Positions 25,101 through 40,100 of a stretch of DNA of 64,000 bases are shown here, in pieces (the stretch's first letter is position 1; every line of letters starts with the position of its first letter). The position numbers and the translations under genes are program-made. Under the pieces are notes generated by a model. That model was not told where the DNA came from. It was given only the letters and a program-made list of their open reading frames with translations, and ran no database searches. The stretch comes from Bolinopsis microptera. Its lineage: Eukaryota; Ctenophora; Tentaculata; Lobata; Bolinopsidae. The stretch lies in the NCBI RefSeq assembly GCF_026151205.1, contig NC_087072.1, positions 3,429,375 to 3,493,374 of the forward strand, in the 5' to 3' direction.

Positions 25101-28100
25101 TGAGGGTTTCAATGTGATAAACTCCGTTACACTTCGTGGTCTTCATACAAGCCACCATAGCCTCGTCTTCCGTTGTGAACTCTGTTGTGGTGTAAGTCTA
25201 TTAGTCACTGATTAGTGTTGCTACCCTTTTCTTAGCAGAACAAAATATTTAATATTAAATTTTGCCAGGACTTTTAAGTGTACCAATTACCATATGAATA
25301 CACTTCACTATAAAATAAATAATTTGTGTGAATTACAAGCGATAGTTACTAACTTATTTCGTTAATATAGGTGAGCTCCGTTGTATCAATGACATGGGTA
25401 GTCCAGGCTATTCCGCCGAACGTCCTCTCTTTTCCGGTCTTCACATAAACGTTACAACCTCTACCTGGCATCATGATCGGAAGCCTTGAGATGTAATATG
25501 TTCCTTTCGCCTAAAACCAGAGCTTGTTAATTGGGACATGATGTTGGGTTACTATAATGCATTGTGCAATGAAAATTTATGAGCCACCGAAGAAGCAAGA
25601 AATTAATCATATAAAAATGTTTACTCTGACTCACAGTTTTAGTGATTCCGAGACAAAGCTTATCATTAGAACAGTATTTGTAAGCTTGGTCCAGAGTTGG
25701 GTAGTAGCCTGCCTTCTCTTTGTACTCATAAGTAGCCTTCTGAGTCCAAGTGTAGCCGTGTTTAGGAACCTTGATTGGTCCACGACTAGACATGTCCTCT
25801 CCGCCTTTGACGTAGACGGTCTTCCCGGAGGAAGAGGCAAGTTTGTAGCCCTGGTTAGTGTAGAACTTGGAACCGTCCTCAGTCACTCCGCCACACTGCA
25901 GGATAAGTTGATGTTACACAACTGAGCAGGATCATATTTAGTACTATCGGGTTTATATTTGAGGTCAAGACTGATCACGTTTGTCTGCCTTCAATGTCTC
26001 AAATCTCAATGGATATGAGGATTAGAAAAGTAGACTCACAGCAGTATCTGCTAGACATTTCTGTTGGGCGACGTTAAGAGAAGTATAGGCTGTAGTTGAG
26101 GAGTATTCGGCTCCCTTGCTGCCAGGTGTTACAAACCAATAGTAATCGTTATAGGTTACTGCTTTTCCTGGGGTGGTTTAATGTTGTTATTATCACTGGT
26201 GGGGCTACCAATAGGTACCTCTTGGTAATCTCACAAATTTGCCATGAAACTTGTAACATTTTAACTGAACAGCTATTGACTCAATAACTTTGATAAAATT
26301 GCACGAAATTTGAGAGGAAGAAACTGTAAGAATTCATACCTCGTTTTATCCAGGAAGCAGCGTTTCGATTATTGTGATATTTGGTAGTTCTCATCATGTA
26401 GAAGTAATTTCCCATGAGAGAGATGCCCATACAAGCAGGGTTAAGCACACAGACAGCTGCGGCCTCGTCGAAGGAATTATAGTGTTTGTTGTGTAGTTTA
26501 GAGTTGAGTACCAGTTTTGGTGGTAACATCTCCCACAAAGTGTTCCTGGATATTTCAGACAAGCTTCCCTTGAGGTAAGCCTGGTGCCCTGGTGCCTGGT
26601 AGAGTGTAACTTCGCTGTTCAGTATAAACTTGCCGTCATGCTCAGTGAAACCCTTACACCGTATGTTTTCAACACATCTACTCAGAGCCTTGTCCATGGA
26701 GGTGTAGATGGTAGAGTCGGCTCTGCCCTTCAGTTTATAAGGGCTGCTGACCTCCCATATAGTGCCTGAGTCCGTGAACCTGTACTTGGTGGTGGTGATA
26801 CCTCCCTTGGGGTACAAGGTGCATCCTGTACTGGGTGTAACCTTGCTTCCTGTGTTCATTCGGAACTTCTTGTCGGCCAACTTCGTTACACCCTGTATGG
26901 AATTCAGTAAAACTCATTATCCCATTAATGAATAAACTATGACCTGATTTTTACTTATTGGTATTGTCAGCGCAGTTTATAGTAAATATCTTCATTTAAC
27001 TTACAGTACACTTAGGATTCTTTGAGCAAGAAGTGAGACCCTTCTTTTCTGTGACATATATGGTGGAGTCCAACCAGTCAGTGTATCGGTATCCGGTCAA
27101 TCCGTTGTAACTGTAATCTCCATACACAACAACGGCATCTGAATGCAGGATATTTAGTTTTTCTGCTTCACTTTTCCAAATTAACAACTAAAGAAATTAT
27201 TAATTTATTGATAAGGCTGTAAGCAGAACCGATGTGATGTTATTACTGCCTCTTTCTTACCTCCTTGAACGTAGGCGTGGGTGCCACTGCTGTGTTCTAT
27301 TTCGCTTCCCTTCATTAGGTAGAACTCGCTATCAGCCATCTTGTTCACACCGAAACATTTTCCATCGCTGCCACAAGCTGAAATACAGTAGTTTAGAAGC
27401 GGTAGAAGTATTGGTTTCGTGCGGTTAAAATATCGAAAGGGTTATACTGATACGGTGGGTGAAGCTTATCTGTTAAAATCTTAGATTACAAGAGTACTAA
27501 CCTATAAGAGCTTTGTTCAGAACAGAGTAGCGTTTGTTACTGATCTTGTCTCCCTTCAGCTTATAATTTTCATAATGGCCCCAGATCCTGCCTCCAACGG
27601 TTTCCTTTTTGCCAGACTTGAACCAGTACTTCTTGCCCTTAGCGTGCTTGGTGGTGGTTCCAGTTGTGAGGAGGTACGATTCATGATTTATCCATTGCAC
27701 ACCAGTACAAGCACGGTTCTTGACACAGGCGTGTCTAGCCTGGTCCAGAGTTTTGTATTTTGTGCTGGAGACATAGCCTCCAAGGATCTCGCTGTTGGAT
27801 CTGTACTTCCAGAGGTAGTTCTCGTAACTTGTAGTGTACGAGATCGTGGCTGAAATGTAAGTATGTTTACTAAGCTACTTCATTTACCATTATGTACCTT
27901 AAAGTTAACAAATAGTTAACATTGATTATTATCAAAAACGTTAAATCGAAAGCAATGAACTAGATGAAATATATCAAACTTACAAATCCTGGGCAGCGCG
28001 ACGTAGTTGCCTCCTCTGATGAAGACAGCACCGTGCTCGGACACCTTCATGGTGTTTCCCTTCGCCAGCTGGTATTTATGAGGAGCGACCATGTTCACAC

Positions 28101-31100
28101 CTGAACACTGACTAACATGCTGTAAGCACGCCCCCATTGCTTGGCTGTAGGTTTTATACTCCCAACCTCCGTAACGCTCTTTAATGTTCTGTCCTGGTAT
28201 CTTAGGCCAGGCCACGTTGTTGAACTGGACAGCCGCACTGCCTCTCAGATAAGCCTTCTGTCCCTTAGAGGCGATGATGTCCGTCTTCTTGTTCAGTCTG
28301 TACTTCCTCTTGGAGACCATAGTTACTCCTGTACAGGCTGGTTTGGCTGCACAAGCGTCCAGAGCTAGTGGTTCTCTTGCGTAGGTGGACCCGTCCAGAA
28401 AGTCACCACTGATCTTAGCGCCCGTGACTACCTGCCAGATGTATCCTGAGTCCACGTCGAGGCTACCCTTTCTGTTGTAAGCAACACCCTCTGCTACCAC
28501 CAGTTTGGTGGATTTGGCACGTCTCCAACGTCTCTGTTTCTCAATGTAGGAGACACCCTTACAGGTGCGGTCACGGATACACTGCTTGAACGCATCTCTT
28601 CTGTTGCTAATCCAGCCTCCGTACAGATCTTTGTGTACGTACGGTGAGCTGACGTACCAGTATTCGTTCTGTCCGACAGTGGAATAGCTGACGTAGTTCA
28701 TCTTCTCGTCGTTAAGAACGAAGGAAGTGTACTTCTCCTTGGTGTAGAGTTGCCACGTTGTTGTTGTGTAGTATTTACCTCCGTGGAGCACGAATCCAGA
28801 ACATTTCTTGTGTTTGACACACTCCCTAGCTGCAACAGACTCACTATTGTAACCCCGGCTCGTGTCAGGTTCTCCTAGTTTCATGTTCGAGAGTTTGGTG
28901 AAGTACCGTTTCTCGTGCATCACAATCTCAGCACCCTGGATGTATGAGGTCTTGTGGACGTTGGACCTGGGTTTGGTTCCAGTTCTGGTCCTGTAGACGT
29001 TGTCACTCTCTCGAGTAACATCAGTACAAGAGGATGATACGGAGCACGCTTTAAGGGCTTCCTTGCGTGTTTTGTACACTGTGTTACTGTCGAAACCAGT
29101 GAATGTGATTCCGCTCTGTTTGTCCCAAATGTAGTCGTCTGAGATGACCATCTCGCCTCTCTTGATGAAAGCGATCTGATAATAATGGCAAGTTAGTTCT
29201 ATCTTACAAAATATGATGGATCAAAACTGGGTTACCAATAAGTTGAACGTCCGTATAACCGCGATATTGCTTAAAATTATTTAACCTAAACTTACCGATC
29301 CAGCCTTTTCAATCAGTCTGGTAGATTCCCAGAACATAAACCTTCCGTTTTGGAATGTAAATGCCTTACACCTGGGCTCGAATCTACACCATCGGAGGGC
29401 CTCATTTCGGCTAGTAACAGTCTTGCCAGTGCACCTTCGTCCTGTGATACCGTACGGACTCTTCACATTCCAGATGTTATCAGCGTAGTAAATACTGGTT
29501 GAAGTATAGTCATATCCTCCCCGGATGTAAGACTTTCCTCCTTTTGATGGTTTCATCTTGTCTCCGCCAGCCAGTTTGAATTTGTCTCCAACCATGTTGA
29601 TACCTCTGCACTTAGGGTTCTTGGCACAAGCTCGTCCCGCTTCTTCGATAGTGTTGTATGGTCTATTGTCGATGATCTGAACGTAGATGTAGTCGGCGTT
29701 CCAAGTGTAGGTGTAGCCTGACAAATCTTCGTTTTGTCCTGAAAAAAAAAATGGTTAAAGTTTTCAGATGATGCTGTCAAAGTAAGACGATGATTAAAAG
29801 AAGCGGGATAAACAGTAAATCAGTTATTCTAAATGGTCTTACCTCCAATTTCAAAGAAGGAGTATCCACTCTTCTTTGTCTTGGTGCCCTTGCCTCCGAT
29901 AAGATAATACTTGTTCTTATCAGTTTGTACCACTCCCTTACACTTGCCCTTCTTCTCAGCACATGCCTTGAGAGCAATGTCTTTGGAGTCGTAGTTGGTG
30001 TTATCAAGTCGTGAGTCAATGTACCAGTCATCCCATTGACTCCAGGTATATCCTGAAAAGAAACGTTAATTCAACCCTTAATGAGTCAATTTGGATTTCA
30101 CTTACTTTATCAAATTATCGAAGAACGAATTTCAGGCTAGGAGGTGCAATAGGTGCATTATCATAACAGTGACATGTTAAGACTATTTATTATCACGTGG
30201 TGTCTACTTATCAGTTATCAATATCAAACCTTCAGTGATAAGAGAAGTGCCTCCCTTGATGTAGGCCACCTTGTCTCTAGCAGGGACAGCAGTACTGCCG
30301 ATGTTCAGCCTGAAGTCGTTCTTCTTTTCCATTGTCACACCTCCACAGGTTGGTTGACGGATACAGTCCTAAAAGATGTTCTCTTTAGTTTGGAGGGAAA
30401 AGTTTTAATGGAGTTAAGTGATAATTTCTGTTACTATTTCTGATTTGCATCTAAGTAGATTTGGTTGATTGTTTACCTTGAGAGCTTGATGTAGATTGTT
30501 GTATCGTTTCCTGCTGACAGGGCCGTCAATTCTGAAAGGTGACATTCTGGTCCAGGAGTACTTGCCGAAACTCATCGTGGACGTGATCTCAATCGGTTTT
30601 ACTCCACCTCTTATGTAGACCGTCTGAGATAGGAATCTTAGTTGTTTAAAGTGTTTTTATAAGAATCAACTTGCAAGTACTCAAGAAAGTTATAATGGCT
30701 AAAAGGACGAAAGGAAGGTAGTTTTTTAAGGTAATTAAGAAAACTTACATCGGTGATGGATGGTTCAAGTTCCTGTTTGACAGAGATGCGGTACTTCTGT
30801 GTGATTTTACTGTAGATTACTCCAGAGCAACCCTTGTTCTTCTTGCACTCAGCTGTTGCTACTGTTAGCTTGTCTGTTACGAACTTTCCGAACGGAACCA
30901 TTGTGTAGTCTTCCTTCTTGGAGTAGTATACCACTGCGGACACAGACTATTAGTCCCTAATTTCTTTTATTTACTATATTTTGGTATATTTACTTCAACA
31001 ATGATCTGTACTGATGGGGCTGATATAAACTTTTGAAGAAGAACAGACAAACTGACAGACAAACGAACTTACTCTGGTGGAGTTCGTATTCGTCTCCTAG

Positions 31101-34100
31101 AATGTAGGCGACTCTGCCCTTCCTTTGAGATGCCATGTTGTGGTTATTTGTCCTGTAGGAATGTTCCTCCTTGGTTACACCCTTACAACTGTCAGAAGCA
31201 ACACAAGCCTTGGTGGCGTCCTTCAACGTCTTATACGCAGTGTCATCATCGTAGCCTGTCAGGGTCCAGTCCTTCTTCATAGCCCAGAGATAACCGTCAG
31301 ATTTGAGTGTGGTTCCGCTGAGAACATACGAGATGGTGCCTGGATGGGGGGAGGTTATTCTGCGTGCTTTAAAGATAGTAAATCCGCTGCCACTCTTCAT
31401 TATGGCGTTACAGCCTCGTTTCTCTTTTTCGCACATGACCATCGCTTCGTATAAAGTTGCAGCACCTCCGTAATTAGCTCCGTCTGAAGCGGTGAAGAGT
31501 TTAGCAATTTTATTATTGTGGATCTAACATTGCAATTTAAACAAACTGTCAGTTTCTTTTGGCAGTTCTGTGGAATTATAAAACGCTAAATAAGCTATAA
31601 GTTAGATATTGCTTGCGTTTGTACCTATATATGTTGGTGAGTAGCCGATGTAAGCTCTTGTTCCTTCTGTAATAAGCCTGACAGTCTGGTAAGTCTCTCC
31701 CTTAGTGTACAGGACTCCCTTAGCACTCCTCTTGACGTCTCCAGCCCTGGTTCGTCTCCAGGTCTTGTTGGGGTTCTCAGAAACTCCGGTACATTGTTTG
31801 TCTTTTCCACACGATATCAGTGCCTCTTTTAGGTTCTTGTAGTTGCTGTGGTATTGGTTCTGGCCAACGTAGCCCTTGGTGATCGTGAATCTGTAATCTG
31901 CGGAAGAAGTTAGAATCAGTAATGCTTGTGTTTCCAATGTCGAATTTGTCGTAAATCCGAGTAACCAGTAACCAACAATGAGTAACAATTAACCAAGTAA
32001 CCAAGTAACCAAGTAACTAAGTAACAAAGTAACAAGTAACCAAGTAAGCCAGTAACTAAGTAACCACTAACCGTAAGCGTAGGTAGTGAAGCCAGATTGT
32101 ACCCAAGCCTTCATGCCGTTCTGTTTGAAGGGAGTGCTGCCAGTGTTCAGTCTGTAGTTCCTCTTACCCTCCTGAGTCACACCCAAACAGGTATCAGCCT
32201 GAGCGCAAGCTGCTAGAGCCTTCTTCTTGCTGATGTAGACCTTGTTGTTGAAGTAGCCAGTCAGTTTGAAGTTATCGTAGGTAGTCCAGACAGTGTTGTG
32301 GGAGTACTCGTTACCTCCTCCCTGTTTAATCCACACTTGGGACTTGTAGGCTGGTAGCTGGGTGCTACCTGTACAGAGCGTGTACCTGTTCTCTTTGTGA
32401 CGTTTAGTCACTCCCTTACATTTGGACTGAGCACTACAGATCTTCAGAGCTGTTGCCTGGTTGGCGTTGTAACCATAACAACCGGTCAGTGTGTACGGTT
32501 TGCTGTACTCCCATGTGTATCCAGCTGAACTGAAGCTGAAGGATTCTGTCTTTACATCTGCTCCTCCCTTAACATAGGCATTGTAGTCAGAGTCCATGTG
32601 GACCTTGGTTTCCCTAGCCAAGTAATAGGTTTGTTTGCCCTGTTCCTCGTTGACTCCGGTACAGTGTGCGTCCTTAGCACAATGCTCCAGAGCGGCAGCT
32701 AAAGTGCTGTACTTCTTGTCGATCTGTCCGTAGAGCTGGTATCCCGTGCTCTTAGAGTAGGTGTAGGTGTCTATAGAGTTTCCAGCGGGGATGTTGACCT
32801 TGCTGAAGGAGTTACCCTTCAACCAGGCGGTGCGCCCTGGTGCATGGTACGGTTTACTTCCTGTATTGGTACGGTAGGTTCTCTTACTCTCGTATGTTAC
32901 TCCTGGTGGGGTCTTTTGTTAGTTAATGTCTTCATTCAGGGAAAAGTTTATGTTTATAAATTATAATTATAAATGTTACTATCATTTAAAAACTTACGTT
33001 TAAAGAAAGATTTAGAGGATTTCATGATGCTCGATTAGAAACCACTTACCCTTGCAAGTTCTTGAAGCAGTACAAGCGGTGAAAGCAGCAGCCGAGGTGG
33101 TGTATTTAGAATCACTGTCATACCCTCTGAACTCCCATCCGTACATGTATCCCCAGAGATAGCCAGCTCCTGTCACCTGACTTCCTCGTTTTATGTAGGT
33201 CTGAGCTCCTTGCTCTTCCTTCCATGCGTAGTTGTTGTGCAGAGTGAAGTAGTTCTTAGTTTGCTGGGTGACTCCAACACATCGCTTGTCAGCCAAGCAT
33301 TTCTCCAATGCAAGATGTTCTTTGTTAGCTGATCCTATTCTGCCTTGAGTCAGCTTGAACGGAGTCGAGACCTCCCAAACGGATCCTGAAACGAGGTTTT
33401 TTGTTAAATAGTTTAAGTCTTTTAAGTTTTATGGGTCTACAGTATGTGACTTAAAAGCGAGGAACAGTGAGCTTGTACAAATCAGTTCCACTGAATAAGA
33501 GAAAACAATATTAACCTCCGTAAGTGACGGTTCGATATACGTCCTTGATTCCTCCCTTGATGAAAGCTTTACGTCCCTTGTGTGCCTTGGGTTCGTCATC
33601 ATTGTTCATCATGAATCTATTGCTACTCTCTTGAGTAACTCCCTTACATCGGTCTATCTTAGCACAAGCCATCAGAGCAGCGTCCATGGTAGGTAAGACT
33701 TGGTGAGAGTAGTATCCAGTGAGAGTGGAGCCCTCCATTACACTCCAGGTGTAATCTCCGAAATTCTCGGTTATACTGCCCACCTCGAAGGTGGTGTAGC
33801 CGGTGCGTTTTGTTACTCCGGTACCGATTGCGAGCTTGAATTTATGGTCCGGTGTTATGACAACCATTCTACAGGTACTCTTGGCAGCACAGGCTTCCAA
33901 AGCTTCCTGTCTGTTGGTATACTCATGATCGTCAAGTCTGCCTGGGCACACTGAAGGTTTAGTTGTCCAGGAGACTCCCTTGGTAACGAAGGACTCTCCG
34001 GCTTTGGTGTAAGCAACTGAGTTCTTCCAAGGTAAAGGAGAACTTCCAGTGTTCAAGATAAATCTGTCGTTAGGTTGCTTTGTTATTCCGTTACATTTGC

Positions 34101-37100
34101 TGTTCTTTATACAGGCCTGTGGGTGTGCGTTATAAACGTTAAATAATCATTTATAAACTAGAAAGAGAAGCACAATCATCTGAAGATACCTTATAATTTG
34201 TAACTGATAAAAGAAATGGTAGTGAATCTTACCTTCATAGCCTTCTTGCGGTTGGGATATTCCCTACCATCAGCTCTACCCTCCAGTTTGGCGGGTCCCT
34301 CAACTGTCCAGCCGAATCCACCGAAGCTGGTCTCGTAATGGAACTTGTTGAGAGCCGGACCTCCTCGGAAGTACACCCTCCGGGTGGAGCTGAAGATGGG
34401 CTTGTCATCCCGGTACAATCTGTACTTGTTGTGTTGTATCTGCGTGATGCCCTTGCAGTCTTTACGACGCTTACAGACAGACTGTGCTTGTTTGAGGTTG
34501 TTGTAGTCTCCAATCCTGTATTGGTCCCTCAGTGTAGAGTAGTCTAGCTCCGACCAGAACACTCCTGAATTAGTTTATGTTATTTAACAGAATTTGCTGC
34601 AGTGATAAATTATTTACAGCGTAGATTTTGTAACTGTAAATATTCAATGCTGCCAAGATTTTTAAGTTGATAAAATCTTCTTACCATCCGTCAAGGTGTA
34701 AGATGATCCCTTGAGATAAGCCGTCTTGCCGGCTGCTGAGGATGGTTCACGTCCAGTATTGATCCTGAAGTTTCCTGATCCCTCCTTGGTGACTCCATTA
34801 CAAGAGTGGGAACCGGCACAAGCTGACATAGCGGTCTCCAGAGTACTGTAACGCTTGGTGTCAGCGTACCCAGTAAGCTTCTCGTTAACATGTGTGGACC
34901 ACATGTAGTTACTGTAGCTTCTGTAGCGACCTAGTCGTTCTACAGCGATGTGACCTACTGCTAGCTCCTTCTCATCTCCAGTGTTCAGGTAGTAGTTACC
35001 GTTCTCCAGTTTGGAGTAACCCTTGTAGCGTCCTCCTGACTGCATCACAGCGTCGTTAGCTTCTGTTTTGGTTTTCTTGTATTTTTTGGTGAGTCCGGAT
35101 AGTGTGTACGGGCTGGATGCTCTCCACATCTCATCTGTGAATAAGGTCATTTATATCAAATTGTTGTTATATTTCAACTGTTATTCAATTGTTTCTAAAA
35201 GTGATTACAGAATGGATATATTTGTGCAAGACATTTTGAAACATATGCATGATAATTACCTCCGTAAACGAAGAACCATTCCTTATCGTACGAGGAGCCC
35301 ATGATGTAGATTTCTCCCTTAGATACTGTCTCCAAGTCAGTACCTTGCGCGATGTGTTTTACTCCATTGGGCGCTGTGTAGGTTCCAACACAAGTAGGTC
35401 GTCTCTTAGCGCACTCCTTCAGAGCCTCTTTTACATAACCCCACCCGTTTCTACCCAATTGGTGTTTGAAGTTGTAACCCTTGACTCTGGTCCAGTAGAA
35501 GTCGCTTGAAATGAACAGCTGACTGGACTTGACGTAGGTGGTGGAAGCGGAGTTAGGTTTGAGTGTTGTTCCACTCATCAGCCTGAATACAAGTTCTCCT
35601 TCTCTTGTGACTCCCTTGCAGCTGCTGCTCTTTGCACACGCTCCCAGAGCCTTTTCCCGGGTCCTGTAGATCTTACCATCACTGTAGCCAGTGAGGGTGA
35701 GATGGGGGTGCTGACTCCAGTTGAAACCACTATCTCGGATAACAGCTCCACTCTGGACCCAGACACTCTTGTTCTTGCTGTATCTGAAGGTTCCAGTGGT
35801 GTAAAGCCTGAAGTTGTTCTTACCCTCTTTAGTGACTCCCTTACACGCATCAGCAGCCGCACAAGCACTGAGAGCTGCGTCTCTGGTCTTGTAGACAGTG
35901 TTGTCTTGGTAGTCTCCGGTCAGGGTGAAGGGACTCTTGTATTCCCAGGAGTAGCCCACGTACACCATGTTGTATTCCGTGTAGGTAACCAGTTCTCCTC
36001 CCGGAATAAACGCATTCATTGCGGGCTCAACTGTTAGCACACTGTCGGAACACATGTAGTAGTAGTTTCTACTGTACTCAGTTACTCCTTTACACCTAGC
36101 TGTGGCCATACAAGCGTTCAGAGCTTGGTCGCGGTTCGGGTATCGTCTAGAGAACTTTCCTGTTAGTTTGTATCCTTCAGTGATAGACCAGTACCGCTTC
36201 TTGTACAACACGTATGGACCTGAGGTATTGCTTTGATAAGTAATTCATTTACAAATCTTAACATTTTTAAATGTCTCAAAGAATTTCCTCAAATATTGAC
36301 TTAGGAGCTAAAGTTTGTACGTAAATACTTACTTCCTTGGATGTAACATTTCGAACCAGCTTTTTTCTTGATCTGGTATCCAGCCATCAATCTGAACCTA
36401 TTAGTTCCTTCCTCGTTGATACCGTTACAATCAGAAGTTCCTGCACATTTGTTCATAGCATCAGAAACTGTCCTGTAAGTGACACTGTCGAAGTACTGAG
36501 AGTCTATCACATACCCAGTCCTAAAGTCCCAGGTGTACCCTCTGTTAACCACCAATCTGCCTCCCTTTCTAAAGGATGTGAACCCAACAGCGACTGATGT
36601 CGTGGTGCCCTTGCACATTTGGTAGTGCACCCCGTCATGGTTAACTCCAGTACATCCCTTAGTCATGACGCAAGTTTCTAGAGTCTCTTCTAGGGTTTTG
36701 TAATGTTTTCCGAAAGGCTTGTCTAACTTTCGAGGACTGACAGCATTCCACACGATGTCTGAGGAAGGTCACGTTAAAATCTTAATCTGACTAAAATTAT
36801 AAAATATTACTACATTATAAAATGGTATCCGGACATCAACACATTTTGTTCAGCTATCTTCCCAAGCTGAGTAAGTTATAAAAGTATAAAAAGTAACATA
36901 CTGGCTTGTGTGACAGTGTATCTGAGAGTAGTGTATCCGCCCCTGACGAATGTAGCGGTTTTCTTGTTGGGTTTGATGTTGGAGCCAGAGTTAATGTACC
37001 ATTTCCCATCCTCGTAACGAGTGTAACCAGTGCAGTCTGCATGCTTGGAGCACGCCTGGGCTGCTTCTTTTGGTTTGTTGTATGGGTGTTTCTTGTCGGG

Positions 37101-40100
37101 GAGTCCCAGAGCGTAACCCTTTCTGTCGGTCCAGAAGAAACTGTACTCGCTCTGCATCTTACCTGACATTTGTTAGGTTAATTAACGGCTGCTTTGAAGG
37201 GAAAATGGTGTTATTCGATATTCAGAGCATGGTTAGAGGGACTGTAGCAAGAAGTTAGAAAGGTGTTCAGATGTAAAAACTACATACTTCCTTTGAGCCA
37301 TGTCTTGTGGTTGTTGACGGTGATGTAGGTAGTGGTGGAGTGAAGTCTGTATCTGTTAGCATTCTCTTTAGTGACACCCTTACATGAAGTCTTGTGCAGA
37401 CACGCTTTCAGGGCATTCCTCTTGCTGCGATTAAAACACATTATCAAAATGAGAGGAAAGTAAATAAATCAAGAGATACAATGTTACGAGAATGATAGGA
37501 ATGGTCTTAGTAATTGTAAACAAGTGATAGGGTTAATAACACAGATATGGTAGAGAAAAAGAACACTTACTTGGTATAAACAGAGCCGTCCAAATATCTT
37601 GTAAGTTTCCTGTTCTTCAAGACGGTCCACTGAGAACCTCCGAAGGAAGAAGCACCACCAGATTTAATGTAGACAGTAGCTGTCTTGCTGAAGTGAGGAC
37701 TTCCACCGGTGTTCAGCACGTAACCCTTTCCATCATACGTTACTCCAGCACACTTAGCATTTGCACCACAAGCTGCTAGAGCAGTGTCCTTGTTGTGGTA
37801 TACCTTGCCATCAACTCGCCCCTCCAAAGTGTAGGGGTTCATGTAGGTCCAAGTGTAACCTCCGCTGCTCAAAGTCATGGTGGTGAATGTCATGACCTCT
37901 CCTCCTCTCAGCCACACTCGGAACCCGTCCCTCTCGGTGAGCTTGGTGTCCCTGTAGAGGTAGTAGTCTTTAGGTCCTTCCTGCACCACTCCTTGGCAGG
38001 TGGCGGTGTGGGAACACACTGACAGCGCTGAGTTCAGGTCTCCGTATTTCTTGTTGTGGACTCGCGTAGTCAGAGTGTAGCCTGGCTTCATCGACCATGT
38101 GATCTCTGAAAACAATCCATATTGAGTTAAATTTAGTGAAATATATGTTTACTTTTGTAGGAGGTTCCACAACTTAGATTGCAACTCACCTGATATAATA
38201 ACATTACTCACGTGAAGAAGTGTAGACCTCATCTCCCTGCAAGAAGACCTTCTTGCCAGGTGCCTTGACCAGGGTAGTTCCCTGTCCCAGCTGGTACTTG
38301 TTCTTGCCGACCATGTTGACTCCAGTACAAGTTGTGCTGCCCTTGCACACGTTCATGGCGCTGCTGTCACTTCCCCATTGTCTGCCAGTGTACCTGGATG
38401 AGATCTGGACGCCTGGGATGATGGACCACAGGTAACCTCCGTGTTCTACGTAGCCTCCTACTAACAGGTAGGCGATGTGTCCGATCTTGTGAGTCATCTT
38501 GTCCTGAGGAGGTTTTAGCTTTGATAATAATGCTTTTTAGCAGAATAATTTTAAACGCTAAAACTGAGATTCGTTTCTAGATTTGTTAAAATGTTCGCAA
38601 TAGATGGTTTACCGATTTATTAAGGACAAAGACATTCTTTCCAGTGCGAGTAAAGCCAACACAACCCTTCCTGGTCATGCAGCCCTCTGCAGCTTCACGT
38701 GCTGTGGTGTAAGTCTTGCCGCCCATAGGTCCTGCCAGTGTGTAAGGGGCAGCCACCTTCCACGACTTGTCTGTAAAGTATTCAAATTTAGTTATCAGAT
38801 TTGCGAATCTTGATAAATAACGGGTCGGTTATCAGGTTTGTACATTTTGATTTGTATCATCTAGTTGGTTATCATATTGATTTATTCTTAACATAGTTTG
38901 ATCGAGGAAGTTGTTGCAGTAGAACTTGCTATTACCAGAATTTGAACTGAATGGTTTATTGAGAGGTTTACTCACTAGCAAAGATCTGGAAGCTGGTAAT
39001 GGTGATCCAGTCTCCGATGAGCCAGGATTTGGATCCCTTAGAGGTGGTGATACCACTGCCAGACATGACGTAATACTTTCCACCGATGTAGGAGATACCA
39101 GAGCACTGGTCAGGTTTTAGAGAACAAGCCGTCAGAGCTGACTTCTTGTCGGTGTAAGCTTTAGCGTCCAGTTTGTGGTCGAGCTTATATCCATCCTTCT
39201 CTGTCCAGTAGAAGTCATAGATCTGTTCCACCAGAGACTCTTGTATCCAAGATTTCGCTCTTGCTCTGGGTACTGCTACTTTCGTAGTCCTGAGTCTGAA
39301 GTTACCAGCACTGTATTTGGTGACTCCCTTACATCTGTCGTGTGCCGCACATGCTCTTAGGGCCTGAGGTAGAGTGTTGAAGAAGTCGTGGAAGTTTCCT
39401 CGCAGCTCAAAGTTCTTCTTCACTGTCCAGATTGCTCCTGATTTGTTGAGGGAAGTTCCTCTCTTTAAGAAGACGATGTGAGTCTGATGAGGATAAGAAC
39501 TAGATCCGGTACACATGAAGAACACGCCCACCTTCTCTCGAATCACTCCGTTACATCTGTTGTTTTTACCGCAAGCCACCAAAGCTTCATTCCTGGTCTT
39601 ATAAGCTGGGTTGAACTTTCCGTCCAGTGTAGCTGGTTTCTGAAGTGTCCAACTGTACCCATCAATGGAGAGGGAGACCTCGGTCACCTCGACAACTTCA
39701 CTGCCTAGGATATAGAGATCTGTTCCCTTGCTGGGGGTGACGGTACTGTCAGTAGCGAGATAGTACTCCTTGTCACCCTTCATCTCAACCCCCCTACACC
39801 AGGTGGCAGCAGCACAAGCAGACAGAGCGCCGCTCTTATCAGTGTACTTCCTGCTGTTCACAGAGTTGTACTTGTAGTCGTCCACCTGGGTCCAGACCTT
39901 CTTGTTAGAGGTGAACACGCTGCTTCCCTTGATGAAGACAACTCGTCCTTTTTGGTTGTGAGGCACTGAGTCCATGTAGAGTTTGAAGTCGTCATGGTTC
40001 TCCATGGTAACGCCAGCACACTTTTTGTGTGAGTTGCAAGCAGCGATCGCCTCAGCGTCACTCGTGTACTTCTTGGCATCCAAACGCTTGCGGAGGGAGG

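Noticed and set aside
31985..32070. AAGTAACC repeats as an array of functional splice donors or a CRISPR-like array
   Set aside because: The units are 7-8 bp with no spacers, so this is a simple microsatellite.
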